In this document: one piece after another, positions 28,041 to 37,765 of the stretch
Position numbering within the stretch: position 1 is the first letter of the stretch
Layout: the number at the start of each line of letters is the position of its first letter
Made by a program: the position numbers and the translations under genes
Notes under the pieces: generated by a model
Seen by the model: only the letters and a program-made list of their open reading frames with translations
Told to the model about the DNA's origin: nothing
Databases searched by the model: none
From: Gallibacterium anatis DSM 16844 = F 149
GTDB taxonomy: Bacteria > Pseudomonadota > Gammaproteobacteria > Enterobacterales > Pasteurellaceae
Direction: 5' to 3'
DNA: 64,000 nt
Assembly (NCBI RefSeq): GCF_000379785.1
Contig: NZ_KB903682.1
Coordinates: 26,782 to 90,781, forward strand

Positions 28041-28769
28041 TTATTCCGTATCAAAAAGTTGTCTGATTTTTGCAAAAGATGGATCTAGCGGTGCACAAAT
28101 ACGCAATACTTGCTGTGTTGTAGGATGCAATAATTCCAAGCTTTCTGCGTGTAACATCAATCGATTTACAGAAAAATAGGCACTAAATGCTCGATTTTGA
28201 TGCAAATCGCCATATTGCGTATCACCAATAATCGGATGAAAAATATGCTTTAAATGCCGACGCAACTGGTGCTTGCGTCCGGTTTGCGGCGTTAAACGCA
28301 CCAGACTATAACGTGATGTGGCATAACGTCCAACCGCAACAGGAATTTCAAGCGGTGCCAAACCTTGATAATCAGTAACTGCTTCTTGTGGCGTTTTATC
28401 TTGCTGCGAAAATTTATCAGCAATTTTGTCCCATTTCGGTTTCAACGGATAATCTATTCTTTCCTGTCCTGTAAGATAGCCTCGTACAACGGCAAGATAC
28501 TGTTTTTTCACCTGTTTTTGTTCAAACTGGCGACAAACCGCATTGGCGATTTCACTGTTTAACGCAAACAGCAGCACCCCGGAAGTCGGGCGATCTAAAC
28601 GATGAATCGGGAATACATATTGCCCGATTTGATCGCGCAATTTCTGCATCACAAACTCCGTTTCGTGTTTATCTAGCCAGCTGCGATGTACCAACATTCC
28701 TGCTGGCTTATTAACCGCAATTAACGCTTGATCTTGATATAAAATTGGTAATGCTTGCTGATCAGACAT
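28041..28769 (-). CDS. truC: tRNA pseudouridine(65) synthase TruC
   Basis: TruC makes pseudouridine at position 65 of certain tRNAs. The 242-residue protein follows E. coli TruC closely. It has LYQDQALIAVNKPAGMLVHRSWLD, the catalytic Asp at about residue 59 in HRLDRPTSG, LTPQTGRKHQLRRHLKH, and HPIIGDTQYGD. It overlaps yqcC by 8 bases, so the two are translationally coupled, as in E. coli (yqcC-truC). No flavodoxin gene (yqcA) follows, unlike E. coli. Confidence 0.94.
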   Translation of the reverse strand: MSDQQALPILYQDQALIAVNKPAGMLVHRSWLDKHETEFVMQKLRDQIGQYVFPIHRLDRPTSGVLLFALNSEIANAVCRQFEQKQVKKQYLAVVRGYLTGQERIDYPLKPKWDKIADKFSQQDKTPQEAVTDYQGLAPLEIPVAVGRYATSRYSLVRLTPQTGRKHQLRRHLKHIFHPIIGDTQYGDLHQNRAFSAYFSVNRLMLHAESLELLHPTTQQVLRICAPLDPSFAKIRQLFDTE

Positions 28770-29082
28770 TGGTCAACAACACCTCAATTTTTTGAATCGG
28801 CACTAGCAAATGAGGCAAATGCGGATGTTCTTTTAATGCCTCTTCCAGATAAGGCGAAATCGCAATGGCTGTCGGTAAAGGCGCTTCTGCTTCAATTAAC
28901 GCTGACATCCGCGGAATAAAAATCCATTGTAACCATTCTGTCGCCTCCATCGTATCCAGCGCAAACGGCTGTTGACTTTCAAACGCTGAAGCTGGTGGTG
29001 GTTGTAGTTGCCACAATTGATGTTGCTGCATAATGTGTTGTAATTCAGATAAGTATTCCGCTAATAAATTTTCTTTTTTCAT
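28762..29082 (-). CDS. yqcC: YqcC-family protein (DUF446)
   Basis: This small protein of 106 residues has no assigned function. It shows the YqcC pattern: an N-terminal helix (LLAEYLSELQHIMQQHQLW), then PFALDTMEATEWLQWIFIPRM, then PLPTAIAISPYLEEAL. The ATG at 29082 is chosen over the longer frame to 29139, which would add a basic stretch absent from the family. It is coupled to truC by overlap and divergent from the DUF2310 gene. Confidence 0.85.
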   Translation of the reverse strand: MKKENLLAEYLSELQHIMQQHQLWQLQPPPASAFESQQPFALDTMEATEWLQWIFIPRMSALIEAEAPLPTAIAISPYLEEALKEHPHLPHLLVPIQKIEVLLTNV

Positions 29083-29166
29083 CACTGCTCTCTTTTTTTG
29101 ATTACAATAGCGTTTTTTAAAACGCCATAGTATATCCATTTTGTTATTTTGTATAAGAGTGAATTT

Positions 29167-29958
29167 ATGTTTTTAACCAAAATTAACCTTGTCGCGAAAA
29201 ATCATACTGCCTACCACATCAACGAAAGCGTGATTCTCTGCAATCAACTGATTGATGCTTGGCGTTATAACGGACAAATTATTGGCCGCGAAATTCCGCT
29301 TACCTATTATTTTTCTGACGAAAACTTGCTCACCTTTGAAATTGATGCCAATTGTCCGGAGCAAGATTCGCTGCACGCTCGTCATAACAGTGAGTTTGTT
29401 ACAATGGCGTTAGATAAATTAGCACAAGCCGGCATTTCCCCGGCAAATGAAGAATTACAGGCGATTGATCTCAATTCAGATGAAACCTGTACGCAGTTAA
29501 CAGACGATGATCAATTGGTGCTTTACACCAATTATCTGAAAAGCAGTTCACCGATTTGTACGCTGCAACAATTATTGCCTGTTCCGCTTTATCATTTTTG
29601 TTACAATAACGCGCAACTCGGTATGAATTGTATTCGTTGGCAAGAGGATTGGCAGGCTTGCGATCAACTGCAAATGAACGGCAATATTCTGGTTAATGAG
29701 GCAACTTATCAAATCAGTGATTTTAACAGTCTGCTCTCGCGCCAAGGTTATGCTTTACGGCAACAATTGGAAAATCATATGCAACGCCCGGTTTATTACT
29801 ATCTTTATCGTGTAGGTGAAAAGAATAAACAACAAGAATTGGCAAGACGTTGCCCTTGTTGTGGCAGAGAATGGTTGTTAACTGAGGCAATCAACATTTT
29901 CCAATTCAAATGCGATCATTGTCGCTTGGTCTCCAATTTATCTTGGAACATACAATAA
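29167..29958 (+). CDS. Zinc-ribbon protein of the DUF2310 family
   Basis: The 263-residue protein is of the type annotated as zinc-ribbon-containing, possibly nucleic-acid-binding (DUF2310). The C-terminal ribbon has CPCCGREW and, about 25 residues on, KCDHC, giving two CxxC pairs. The larger N-terminal part has no motif I recognise. The start at 29167 follows a GAGTG site; the longer frame begins at 29149. It precedes queF by 22 bases and is probably co-transcribed. In E. coli the syd gene lies at this position between yqcC and queF. Function unknown. Confidence 0.8.
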   Translation: MFLTKINLVAKNHTAYHINESVILCNQLIDAWRYNGQIIGREIPLTYYFSDENLLTFEIDANCPEQDSLHARHNSEFVTMALDKLAQAGISPANEELQAIDLNSDETCTQLTDDDQLVLYTNYLKSSSPICTLQQLLPVPLYHFCYNNAQLGMNCIRWQEDWQACDQLQMNGNILVNEATYQISDFNSLLSRQGYALRQQLENHMQRPVYYYLYRVGEKNKQQELARRCPCCGREWLLTEAINIFQFKCDHCRLVSNLSWNIQ

Positions 29959-29980
29959 TAACAAAATCAAAGGATTACAT

Positions 29981-30829
29981 ATGATAGATTATCAGGACGA
30001 AAGTCTGACTCAACTGACTTTAGGGAAAAAAATAGCATACGCTACACATTACCAGCCAGCACTGCTGCAAGCTGTGCCACGTAAATTAAACCGTGAGCAG
30101 CTCGGTATTTTGTCACAGCAACCTTTTACGCAAGGTGCTGATATTTGGACACTTTATGAAATTTCGTGGCTGAATAAAAATGGCGTGCCGCAAGTGGCGA
30201 TTGCTGATGTGGTATTGGATTGCAACAGCGAAAATTTGATTGAGTCAAAAAGTTTTAAACTCTATCTCAACAGCTTCAATCAGACACATTTTGCCGAAAA
30301 ACAACAGGTTGAAACCACAATTCAGCAGGATTTACAGCAATGTGCCAACGGTAAAGTTAAAGTGACACTGCACGATTTGCAATATTACCAACAGCAACAG
30401 ATTGCCCATTTTACGGGAATTTGTATCGATCAGCAGGATATTGTGATCGATAATTACCAATTTAATGCCGATTTATTGCAAAACTGCGTTGATGATCACA
30501 GCGAAAAAGTAGAACAAACGTTAGTCAGCCATTTGCTGAAATCCAACTGTTTAATCACACAACAGCCTGATTGGGGCAGCGTTCAAATTCACTATATTGG
30601 ACGTGCGATTAATCAAGAAAAACTGCTACGCTATTTGATCTCTTTCCGCCAGCATAACGAGTTTCACGAACAGTGTGTGGAGCGTATTTTTTGCGATTTA
30701 ATGCATTATGCCAAACCGGAAAAATTGACAGTGTATGCGCGTTATACTCGTCGTGGCGGTTTAGACATCAATCCGTTCCGCTCTAACTTTGAACACATTC
30801 CTGCCAATCTTCGTTTGGCTCGCCAATAA
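29981..30829 (+). CDS. queF: NADPH-dependent 7-cyano-7-deazaguanine reductase QueF
   Basis: QueF reduces the nitrile preQ0 to preQ1 in queuosine biosynthesis. At 282 residues it has the long bimodular (YqcD-type) form, as in E. coli. The catalytic Cys190 lies in [16 protein letters not shown] with the partner Asp197, and the [13 protein letters not shown] motif binds NADPH. It follows the DUF2310 gene and is 17 bases before ppnN with a good AAGGAG site between, so the three plus-strand genes look like one operon. Confidence 0.96.
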   Translation: MIDYQDESLTQLTLGKKIAYATHYQPALLQAVPRKLNREQLGILSQQPFTQGADIWTLYEISWLNKNGVPQVAIADVVLDCNSENLIESKSFKLYLNSFNQTHFAEKQQVETTIQQDLQQCANGKVKVTLHDLQYYQQQQIAHFTGICIDQQDIVIDNYQFNADLLQNCVDDHSEKVEQTLVSHLLKSNCLITQQPDWGSVQIHYIGRAINQEKLLRYLISFRQHNEFHEQCVERIFCDLMHYAKPEKLTVYARYTRRGGLDINPFRSNFEHIPANLRLARQ

Positions 30830-30846
30830 CAATAATAAGGAGAAAT

Positions 30847-32217
30847 ATGAGCATTTATTACATTAACCCTCGTGGCAGTATGGATCAGCTCTCTCATTTG
30901 GAAGTTGCCCGGTTAAAACAAGGCGCTGAAGGCGATCTCTATCCACTTTATCGCAACTGCTCTTTAGCAGTATTAAACTCCGGTGCTATCACTGATGACA
31001 GCCGTGCGCTGCTAGGGAAATATCCTGATTTCGCCATCAACCTGCTGACTCGTGAACGCGGCATTGCGTTAGAATTGCTTAATCCGCCGGAAAGCGCATT
31101 CGTTGATGATAAAATTATTCGTAATATCCAATATCATCTGTTTGCGGTGTTACGCGATATTATCTTTGCACAAATCAATCAAGATCGCTTTCTCGGCAAT
31201 CATTTAACCCAAGCCGATATTAGTGCACGTATTACCAATCAAGTGTTTTCTATCCTACGCAATGCCAAAGCGCTGCGTATCGGTGAAGATCCGAATCTGG
31301 TTGTGTGCTGGGGCGGACACTCCATTAATGAAAGCGAATACCAATATTGCCGTGCCGTTGGCTTGGAATTGGGCTATCGGGAATTAAATATTGTGACCGG
31401 TTGCGGCCCGGGTGTAATGGAAGCGCCGATGAAAGGTGCCGCTATCGGACACGCAAATCAACGTTTTAAAGACAGCCGTTTTATTGGTATTACCGAACCT
31501 TCAATTATCGCTTCCGAGCCGCCAAACCCGATTGTAAATGAGCTAATCATTATGCCGGATATTGAAAAACGTCTGGAAGCCTTTACTCGATTAGGACACA
31601 CTTTTCTTATTTTTCCCGGCGGTCCGGGTACATTTGAAGAGTTTTTATTCTTGCTCGGTATTAAACTGCATCCTGACAATCGCAATCAAACGATCCCACT
31701 GATTTTAACCGGGCCATCTTCTTGCGCCGATTATTTTGCCACGATTGACCGTTTTGTCAGCAAAGTATTGGGTGAAGAGGCGCGTAAACAGTATGAAATT
31801 ATCATTGATGATCCGGTTGCAGTCGCTCGCCACGCGAAACTGGCAATGGATAAAATTAAGCAACAACGTTTTGAAAAAGGAGATGCTTACAGCTTTAACT
31901 GGACACTAAAAATTGATCCTATTCTACAAGCACCGTTTGAACCGGATCACAAATCAATGGCAACGCTTAATCTTCATTTAGATCAGCCATTAATGAATTT
32001 AGTTTCTAATCTAAGACGGGCTTTTTCCGGTATTGTTGCCGGTAATATTAAGCCAAACACCAAAGATGAAATTGCGAAGTATGGTGTCTTTAAACTGCAC
32101 GGCGATACGATGGTATTGGAAAATATGGAAAATCTGTTAAAAGATTTTATTGCTCAGCATCGTATGAAATTACCAAGTGCGGAAGCCTATGTGCCTTGCT
32201 ATGAAATTGTAAAATAG
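30847..32217 (+). CDS. ppnN: Nucleotide 5'-monophosphate nucleosidase PpnN (YgdH)
   Basis: PpnN splits purine and pyrimidine monophosphates into base and ribose 5-phosphate and, in E. coli, responds to (p)ppGpp. The 456-residue protein matches across its length: [18 protein letters not shown] at the start, the LOG-type [16 protein letters not shown] in the middle, and [16 protein letters not shown] (the PGGxGT active-site motif). Length is like the E. coli protein (454). queF-ppnN adjacency is shared with E. coli. The repeat hairpin copy B follows. Confidence 0.94.
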   Translation: MSIYYINPRGSMDQLSHLEVARLKQGAEGDLYPLYRNCSLAVLNSGAITDDSRALLGKYPDFAINLLTRERGIALELLNPPESAFVDDKIIRNIQYHLFAVLRDIIFAQINQDRFLGNHLTQADISARITNQVFSILRNAKALRIGEDPNLVVCWGGHSINESEYQYCRAVGLELGYRELNIVTGCGPGVMEAPMKGAAIGHANQRFKDSRFIGITEPSIIASEPPNPIVNELIIMPDIEKRLEAFTRLGHTFLIFPGGPGTFEEFLFLLGIKLHPDNRNQTIPLILTGPSSCADYFATIDRFVSKVLGEEARKQYEIIIDDPVAVARHAKLAMDKIKQQRFEKGDAYSFNWTLKIDPILQAPFEPDHKSMATLNLHLDQPLMNLVSNLRRAFSGIVAGNIKPNTKDEIAKYGVFKLHGDTMVLENMENLLKDFIAQHRMKLPSAEAYVPCYEIVK

Positions 32218-32219
32218 AA

Positions 32220-32273
32220 TAAAAAATCTGCACCTCTGTGTTGGATAATAAGTCCAACTTCTGAGGTGCAGAT
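32220..32273 (-). repeat. Hairpin repeat element, copy B (acts as bioD terminator)
   Basis: ATCTGCACCTC (32226-32236) pairs perfectly with GAGGTGCAGAT (32263-32273), and GTTGGA (32240-32245) with TCCAAC (32253-32258) inside it. On the minus strand the stem is followed by TTTTTT, so it faces bioD. It is the inverted counterpart of copy A at 23676-23732. Confidence 0.8.
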
Positions 32274-32291
32274 CATAATCTAGCCGTTTTT

Positions 32292-33026
32292 TTATTTGCA
32301 AAGTTCAGTTTGTAAACAAGTTAGACGATCAAGATTAGTAATAAAATGCCCTAATTGCTGCTGTTCTGGGCGATGAATATAGGGAATTTCGCCCAACAAT
32401 GGTGCATCAATCACTTCGTGTAATAATTTGATGATTTCAGCATAATGACGCAAACAAGGGTTAATACGATTTGCCACCCAACCTAATAGCGGCACACCAG
32501 AAGTAATTATAGATTGTGCTGTTAATAATGCGTGATTGACGCAGCCCTCTTTAATACCAACCACCAACACCACCGGCATTTTGTGTTCTTTTACCCAACG
32601 ATCAAATGTCATCTCTTTATTAATCGGAGTAAGCCAACCATAAGTGCCTTCAACCAATACTGATTGATAACGTGAAGTCAATTTGGCAAGATCTTTATCT
32701 ATTTTTTTCACTTCAATATTATCAATTTCATCCAGTGCTGCTAATACCGGCAAACTGCACTCAGTAAAAGTATAGCTATTGATATCTTGATAGGTTACCG
32801 CCTCATTTGTGCTGTCCAATAATGTCTTAACATCTTTATTATCTTCTGTTTGTTGTTTAAGATCATCAATACGATTTTCAGTATAAATACTATCCTCTTC
32901 CCCACAGGCTATCGGTTTAAAACCGACAATATGCACCCCTTGGGCTTGCAGCGCTTGGATAATAGCACGGCTCACCACCGTTTTACCGACATTTGTATCC
33001 GTACCCGTTACAAAAAAACAACTCAT
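32292..33026 (-). CDS. bioD: Dethiobiotin synthase (BioD2-like)
   Basis: BioD closes the ureido ring of biotin using ATP and CO2. The 244-residue protein has the P-loop GTDTNVGKTVVS at residues 8-19, the substrate lysine in GFKPIACG, and VVLVVGIKEGCVNHALLTAQ. The region GWVANRINPCLRHYAEII resembles the E. coli second copy (YnfK) more than BioD1. Two oddities: an insertion of charged residues after about 48, and VEGTYGW where the family usually has VEGxGG. The gene stands alone with no other biotin gene nearby. A good AAGGAA ribosome site precedes the ATG. The fold is clear; activity should not be assumed. Confidence 0.85.
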   Translation of the reverse strand: MSCFFVTGTDTNVGKTVVSRAIIQALQAQGVHIVGFKPIACGEEDSIYTENRIDDLKQQTEDNKDVKTLLDSTNEAVTYQDINSYTFTECSLPVLAALDEIDNIEVKKIDKDLAKLTSRYQSVLVEGTYGWLTPINKEMTFDRWVKEHKMPVVLVVGIKEGCVNHALLTAQSIITSGVPLLGWVANRINPCLRHYAEIIKLLHEVIDAPLLGEIPYIHRPEQQQLGHFITNLDRLTCLQTELCK

Positions 33027-33202
33027 TATTTATTCCTTTTATCAAAAAACCGCTGAAAATTATAATAAAGTTGTTTTTCCGAAAAATTGAGCTAACACAA
33101 TATTTTGTAGATTTATTTTAAAAGCTAAAAATTTTTTGAGCTATTGCTATCAAATGGAGCAGAAAAAAGGCGAGGGTAATGCGTTGATAAAGTGCTAAAA
33201 AG

Positions 33203-33226
33203 AAAATCCCGGCAAGCCGGGATTTT
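33203..33226 (-). terminator. Terminator after ompA
   Basis: AAAATCCCGGC (33203-33213) and GCCGGGATTTT (33216-33226) form an 11-bp stem. On the minus strand it is followed by CTTTTTA. It lies 28 bases after the ompA stop. Confidence 0.88.
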
Positions 33227-33253
33227 CATCAGAATCAAGAAACAATAATGAAA

Positions 33254-34342
33254 TTATTGTTCGATTGTTTGTTGGTGTTGACCACTTACAGAAACTTCAA
33301 CACGACGGTCTGGTGCTAAGCAAGCGATTAATGCTTTACGACCTTTAACTGCGTCACAAGTGTTGCCAGTTACTGGGTTAGCTTCACCGTAACCAACTGC
33401 TTTGATCACATCTGGAGAGATTGATTTAGAAACTAAGTAGTTAGCTACTGTGTTAGCACGTTCTTGTGAAAGTTTTTGGTTATATTTGTCAGAACCGATA
33501 CGGTCTGTGTAACCTGCAACTTCAACAGAAGATAATGAACCAACTTTAGAGATTTCTTGTTGTAAATTATCTAATGATTGTGCTGCTTCAGGTTTTAAGT
33601 TTGCTTTACCGAATGCGAACAATACATCAGAGCTTAATGCGAATTTTTTGTTAACAACTTCAACAACCGGCGCAGGTGCTGCTGATTGACCGAAACGGTA
33701 AGAAAGACCTAAAGATACAGAACCGATGCTTGGGCTGTAAGAATAGTCATCTGCGAATTGATCTACTTTACCTACTTTAGCAATCCATTGATATTCTAAA
33801 CGTGCTGCCAATTCAGGAAGAATTGCATATTCAACACCGGCTGCAAATACAGGAGATACTTTTAATTTATGATCAGAACCTACTTTTTCACCGTTTACAT
33901 GTGTTGTGTAATCAGAACGGATTAATGCTGCACCTAAACGACCGTAAACATCTAAACCGTCAACATAAGCTACCGGATAGCTTGCTTTTAAGCTAAGATT
34001 TAAACCGTGAGCAGTGTGACGAGAACGTTCAGTATCACCAGCGTGCATTTTTAATTGACCATAGAAGTCATAGCCGGCTTCAACAGCGAAGTTATCAGTG
34101 ATTTGATAACCACCGAATACACCGTAAGTTACAGAGTTACGATGAACGCCATATTTATCATCTTGGTCAAAAGTACTATAAGCATCTTGACCATAGATAT
34201 TATCAAATTGATTTACATCATTGTGGAATGATGCCCAACCAGCTTTCGCACCAGCGTAGAAAGTGTTTGCTTGAGGAGCTGCTTGTGCTACTGATACGAA
34301 TGCTAATCCTGAAATTGCTAATGCGATTGCAGTCTTTTTCAT
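33254..34342 (-). CDS. ompA: Outer membrane protein OmpA (P5-like)
   Basis: The 362-residue precursor has a signal peptide (MKKTAIALAISGLAFVSVAQA, cut before APQ). An eight-strand beta-barrel follows, with aromatic-girdled strands (FYAGAKAGWASF, YGVFGGYQI, VGLSYRFG-like ends). The periplasmic OmpA/MotB peptidoglycan-binding domain includes VEVAGYTDRIGSDKYNQKLSQERA and DRRVEVSV. It corresponds to Haemophilus P5. It is highly expressed by design: good AGAGGA site, biased codons, a long leader with a hairpin, and its own terminator. Its neighbour ydiJ is divergent, as in H. influenzae. The surface loops are the parts expected to vary between strains. Confidence 0.95.
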   Translation of the reverse strand: MKKTAIALAISGLAFVSVAQAAPQANTFYAGAKAGWASFHNDVNQFDNIYGQDAYSTFDQDDKYGVHRNSVTYGVFGGYQITDNFAVEAGYDFYGQLKMHAGDTERSRHTAHGLNLSLKASYPVAYVDGLDVYGRLGAALIRSDYTTHVNGEKVGSDHKLKVSPVFAAGVEYAILPELAARLEYQWIAKVGKVDQFADDYSYSPSIGSVSLGLSYRFGQSAAPAPVVEVVNKKFALSSDVLFAFGKANLKPEAAQSLDNLQQEISKVGSLSSVEVAGYTDRIGSDKYNQKLSQERANTVANYLVSKSISPDVIKAVGYGEANPVTGNTCDAVKGRKALIACLAPDRRVEVSVSGQHQQTIEQ

Positions 34343-34696
34343 TATAAAATCCTCTTGAATTTATTCATCTATATTTGGATTATTTGGATCGTCATTTACT
34401 TCCAATAACAGTAAATTCAATCCAGCCCCTAAATAAATGAGATCCAACTCATTTATTTGGTGCCGATTATTATCGCTATTGCAAAACATAAAATCAAACT
34501 TTTCTTTGATTTTTACATAAAAAAAATACAAATTAAGATTAATTAATCGCCAATCAATCATTATTTTTTGATTTTTTAAAAATTTTCTAGACGATCCGAT
34601 GTCTAATTGCGGATAAACCTCTTCTTTATAAAATTTTGTGCTAGTATAGTTGTCTTTCAAATGCACCCACAACAATTATAGTACAAGGTTTTAATT
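34343..34696. promoter_or_regulatory. ompA-ydiJ intergenic region with long ompA leader
   Basis: These 354 bp lie between divergent ompA and ydiJ and are very AT-rich. On the minus strand TTGTGG, 18 bp, TATACT (about 34643-34672) is a plausible ompA promoter, implying a leader of about 300 nt. A perfect 11-bp hairpin, AAATAAATGAG (34431-34441) with CTCATTTATTT (34448-34458), would lie in that leader, comparable to the stabilising leader of E. coli ompA. On the plus strand TATAGT close to 34677 may serve ydiJ. A 104-codon frame on the minus strand here is judged not to be a gene. Confidence 0.5.
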
Positions 34697-37600
34697 ATGG
34701 TTATCCCTTATTTACCAAGTCATCAGCAACTTGATCCTTTAGTAAAGCAATACTTAGAACAACTCCAATATCAAGGCTTTAGCGGCGATATCGCTTATCA
34801 CTATGCTGATCGGCTCTCTCTGGCGACAGATAATAGCGTTTATCAACAACTCCCTCAAGCACTGCTCTTTCCGAAAGAGATTGCAGACATTGTCCGCCTG
34901 ACCAAACTTGCACAACGCGATCAATTTAAAACCTTAAAATTCACACCGCGTGGCGGCGGCACCGGCACTAACGGACAATCATTAAACAGCACTATCATCG
35001 TTGATCTCTCTCGTCATATGAATCAAATTTTGGAACTCAATGTGAAAGAACGTTGGGTGCGTGTACAAGCAGGCGTAGTTAAGGATCAACTGAATCGTTT
35101 TTTAAAACCGCACGGGCTTTTCTTTTCTCCGGAACTTTCCACCAGTAATCGTGCCACACTGGGCGGAATGATTAATACTGATGCGTCAGGGCAAGGTTCA
35201 TTGCAATACGGCAAAACGTCAGATCACGTGCTAAGTTTGCGTTCAGTGCTGATTAATGGGGATATTTTAGATACGGAAAGCATTGATTGCGATCAGTTTG
35301 AAGATAATATTGCTGCCGCAAATCTTTCTTCTACCGGCAAGCAAATTCACCAACAGGTTGCACAACTGTGTCGCCAATATCGTCCACAAATTCTTGCGGA
35401 TTTGCCACAGCTTAACCGTTTTATTACCGGTTATGATTTAAAACACGTCTTTAATGATGACCTATCTCAATTTAATTTAAGCCGAATTTTGACCGGCTCA
35501 GAGGGCTCGCTTGCTTTTGTTTGTGAAGCCAAACTCAATTTACTGCCAATTCCTCAATATCGCACTTTGATCAATATTAAATATCGTTCCTTTGATGCAG
35601 CATTAAGGCACGCTCCGGCAATGGTTGCGGCAAAAGCGCTTTCGGTGGAAACGGTTGACTCAAAAGTCTTGAACTTAGCAAAACAGGATATTATTTGGCA
35701 TTCCGTTTCTGAATTATTAAAAGAAGAAGACAATGCGCCGATCCTAGGCTTAAATATTGTCGAATATGCCGGCAACAATGAGCATTACCAGCAACAACAA
35801 GTACAACAATTATGTCAACGCTTGGATCAGGCTATCGCTACGCAACAAAATGATGTTATCGGCTATCAAGTTTGCAGTGATTTAGCTTCGATTGAAAAAA
35901 TTTATGCGATGCGTAAAAAAGCGGTCGGCTTGTTAGGCAATGCCAAAGGGCGTGCCAAACCAATTCCATTTGTTGAAGATACTTGTGTACCACCGGAAAA
36001 TCTTGCCGATTACATTACTGAATTCAGAGCCATTCTAGATAAGCATCATCTTGAATACGGTATGTTCGGTCACGTTGATGCCGGTGTTTTACACGTCCGG
36101 CCCGCACTTGATCTCTGCGACAGCGAACAGGTCAAATTATTTAAATCCATTTCAGACCAAGTTGCCGATCTTACTCAAAAATATGGCGGTTTAATTTGGG
36201 GGGAACACGGTAAAGGTGTACGTGGGGAATATAGTCGAAAATTCTTTGGTGAACAACTTTGGCAGGTGTTACAACAGGTAAAAACATTATTTGATCCAGA
36301 CAACCGCTTGAATCCGGGCAAAATTTGTAAACCGTTAAATTCAGACACTAAAATGTTTGAGGTTCTCTCCCCAATGCGTGCCGACTATGATCGCCAAATT
36401 CCGGTTAAAGTTAAAGATCAATTCCGAAGTGCAGTGAATTGTAACGGTAACGGACTTTGTTTTAATTTTGATGTTGACAGCGTAATGTGCCCTTCAATGA
36501 AGATTAGCCGCAACCGAGTGTTCTCACCGAAAGGGCGTGCCGCATTAGTGCGTGAATGGTTGCGATTGTTGGCTCAAGCCGGGGTTTCCGCCGATCAACT
36601 CAATTTTGAGAAGAGTGAAATTAAATTAACTGATTTTATTGCGAAAATTCGTCATCGTTTCAGTAAAGAGCATCAAGATGATTTTTCTCACGAAGTCAAA
36701 GCGGCAATGGATACTTGTTTATCCTGCAAAGCTTGTGCCAGCCAATGTCCGATTAAAATTGATGTGCCGGAATTTAAAGCGAAATTTCTACATCTCTATC
36801 ATCAACGTTATATGCGTCCGCTTAAAGATTATGTGGTAGCAAATGTTGAAACTATCGCACCATTAATGGCGAAAGCACCGACCTTTTTTAATGCTGTTAC
36901 AGCGCATCCGTTCAGTCAACGTATCGCGCGTAAAATGATTGGAATGGTTGATTTGCCGCAGCTTTCTGTGCCGTCATTACAACAACAGTTGGTTGAAATC
37001 CATTACACCGATCACTCATTGGAGCAACTAGAACAGCTATCACAAAAACAACGTGAAAAAATGGTATTTATCGTTCAAGATCCGTTTACCTCTTTTTATG
37101 ATGCCAAAGTAGTGGCGGATTTTGTACGTTTAAGCAAAAAATTAGGTTTTGAAGCGGTCGTCTTGCCGTTCCGCCCTAACGGTAAAGCCCAACACGTTAA
37201 AGGTTTTTTAACACGATTCAGTAAAACTGCACGTAAACAGTCGGAAATGCTTAATCGTGTGGCAAAATTAGGTGTGCCATTGGTCGGGGTTGATGCCGCT
37301 GTTGTACTTTCTTATCGTGATGAATATAAGCAAATCTTAGGGGAAAAACGCGGCAATTTTGCGGTGTTGACGTCTCAAGAATGGCTTTCACAAATTATTG
37401 ATCAATTAGAAATTCATTCAGATGATCGCACCGAAAAACCAACGTGGTACCTTTTCCCACACTGTACTGAGAGCAGTTTATCGCCGAACAGTAGCAAACA
37501 GTGGCAGACAATTTTTGCTAAATTTGGTGAAAAACTGGAAATTGTACAAGTGGGTTGTTGCGGTATGGCAGGAACTTACGGGCACGAAACCGTTCACGAA

Positions 37601-37765
37601 CAGACCTCCAAAGAGATTTATCAGCTATCGTGGGCGAAAAAAATTCAGAATAAAGCGTGGCAATATTGTCTGGTTCCGGGCTATTCTTGCCGCAGCCAAG
37701 TGAAACGTATTGAACATCAAATAACAAAACACCCATTACAAGGATTGTTGGAGATTTTAAATTAA
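34697..37765 (+). CDS. ydiJ: FAD and Fe-S dependent 2-hydroxyacid dehydrogenase, YdiJ family
   Basis: The 1022-residue protein joins an FAD-linked oxidase (VAO fold) to Fe-S cluster domains, the YdiJ layout. Members act as D-2-hydroxyglutarate/D-2-hydroxyacid dehydrogenases. The FAD site includes KFTPRGGGTGTNGQSLN and ATLGGMINTDASGQGS; HVDAGVLHVRP and WGEHGKGVRGEYS follow. A ferredoxin motif CLSCKACASQCP begins at Cys674, and the C-terminal CCG-type region has CCGMAG and a paired HCTE. The length is close to E. coli YdiJ. Its stop overlaps the menI start (TAATG), so they are translationally coupled. In H. influenzae the same order ompA-ydiJ-menI-hemH occurs. Confidence 0.92.
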   Translation: MVIPYLPSHQQLDPLVKQYLEQLQYQGFSGDIAYHYADRLSLATDNSVYQQLPQALLFPKEIADIVRLTKLAQRDQFKTLKFTPRGGGTGTNGQSLNSTIIVDLSRHMNQILELNVKERWVRVQAGVVKDQLNRFLKPHGLFFSPELSTSNRATLGGMINTDASGQGSLQYGKTSDHVLSLRSVLINGDILDTESIDCDQFEDNIAAANLSSTGKQIHQQVAQLCRQYRPQILADLPQLNRFITGYDLKHVFNDDLSQFNLSRILTGSEGSLAFVCEAKLNLLPIPQYRTLINIKYRSFDAALRHAPAMVAAKALSVETVDSKVLNLAKQDIIWHSVSELLKEEDNAPILGLNIVEYAGNNEHYQQQQVQQLCQRLDQAIATQQNDVIGYQVCSDLASIEKIYAMRKKAVGLLGNAKGRAKPIPFVEDTCVPPENLADYITEFRAILDKHHLEYGMFGHVDAGVLHVRPALDLCDSEQVKLFKSISDQVADLTQKYGGLIWGEHGKGVRGEYSRKFFGEQLWQVLQQVKTLFDPDNRLNPGKICKPLNSDTKMFEVLSPMRADYDRQIPVKVKDQFRSAVNCNGNGLCFNFDVDSVMCPSMKISRNRVFSPKGRAALVREWLRLLAQAGVSADQLNFEKSEIKLTDFIAKIRHRFSKEHQDDFSHEVKAAMDTCLSCKACASQCPIKIDVPEFKAKFLHLYHQRYMRPLKDYVVANVETIAPLMAKAPTFFNAVTAHPFSQRIARKMIGMVDLPQLSVPSLQQQLVEIHYTDHSLEQLEQLSQKQREKMVFIVQDPFTSFYDAKVVADFVRLSKKLGFEAVVLPFRPNGKAQHVKGFLTRFSKTARKQSEMLNRVAKLGVPLVGVDAAVVLSYRDEYKQILGEKRGNFAVLTSQEWLSQIIDQLEIHSDDRTEKPTWYLFPHCTESSLSPNSSKQWQTIFAKFGEKLEIVQVGCCGMAGTYGHETVHEQTSKEIYQLSWAKKIQNKAWQYCLVPGYSCRSQVKRIEHQITKHPLQGLLEILN

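Noticed and set aside
34361..34675. A 104-codon minus-strand frame upstream of ompA
   Set aside because: It is AT-driven, has no recognisable domain and no convincing ribosome site, and it occupies the likely ompA leader including a perfect hairpin. Treated as non-coding.
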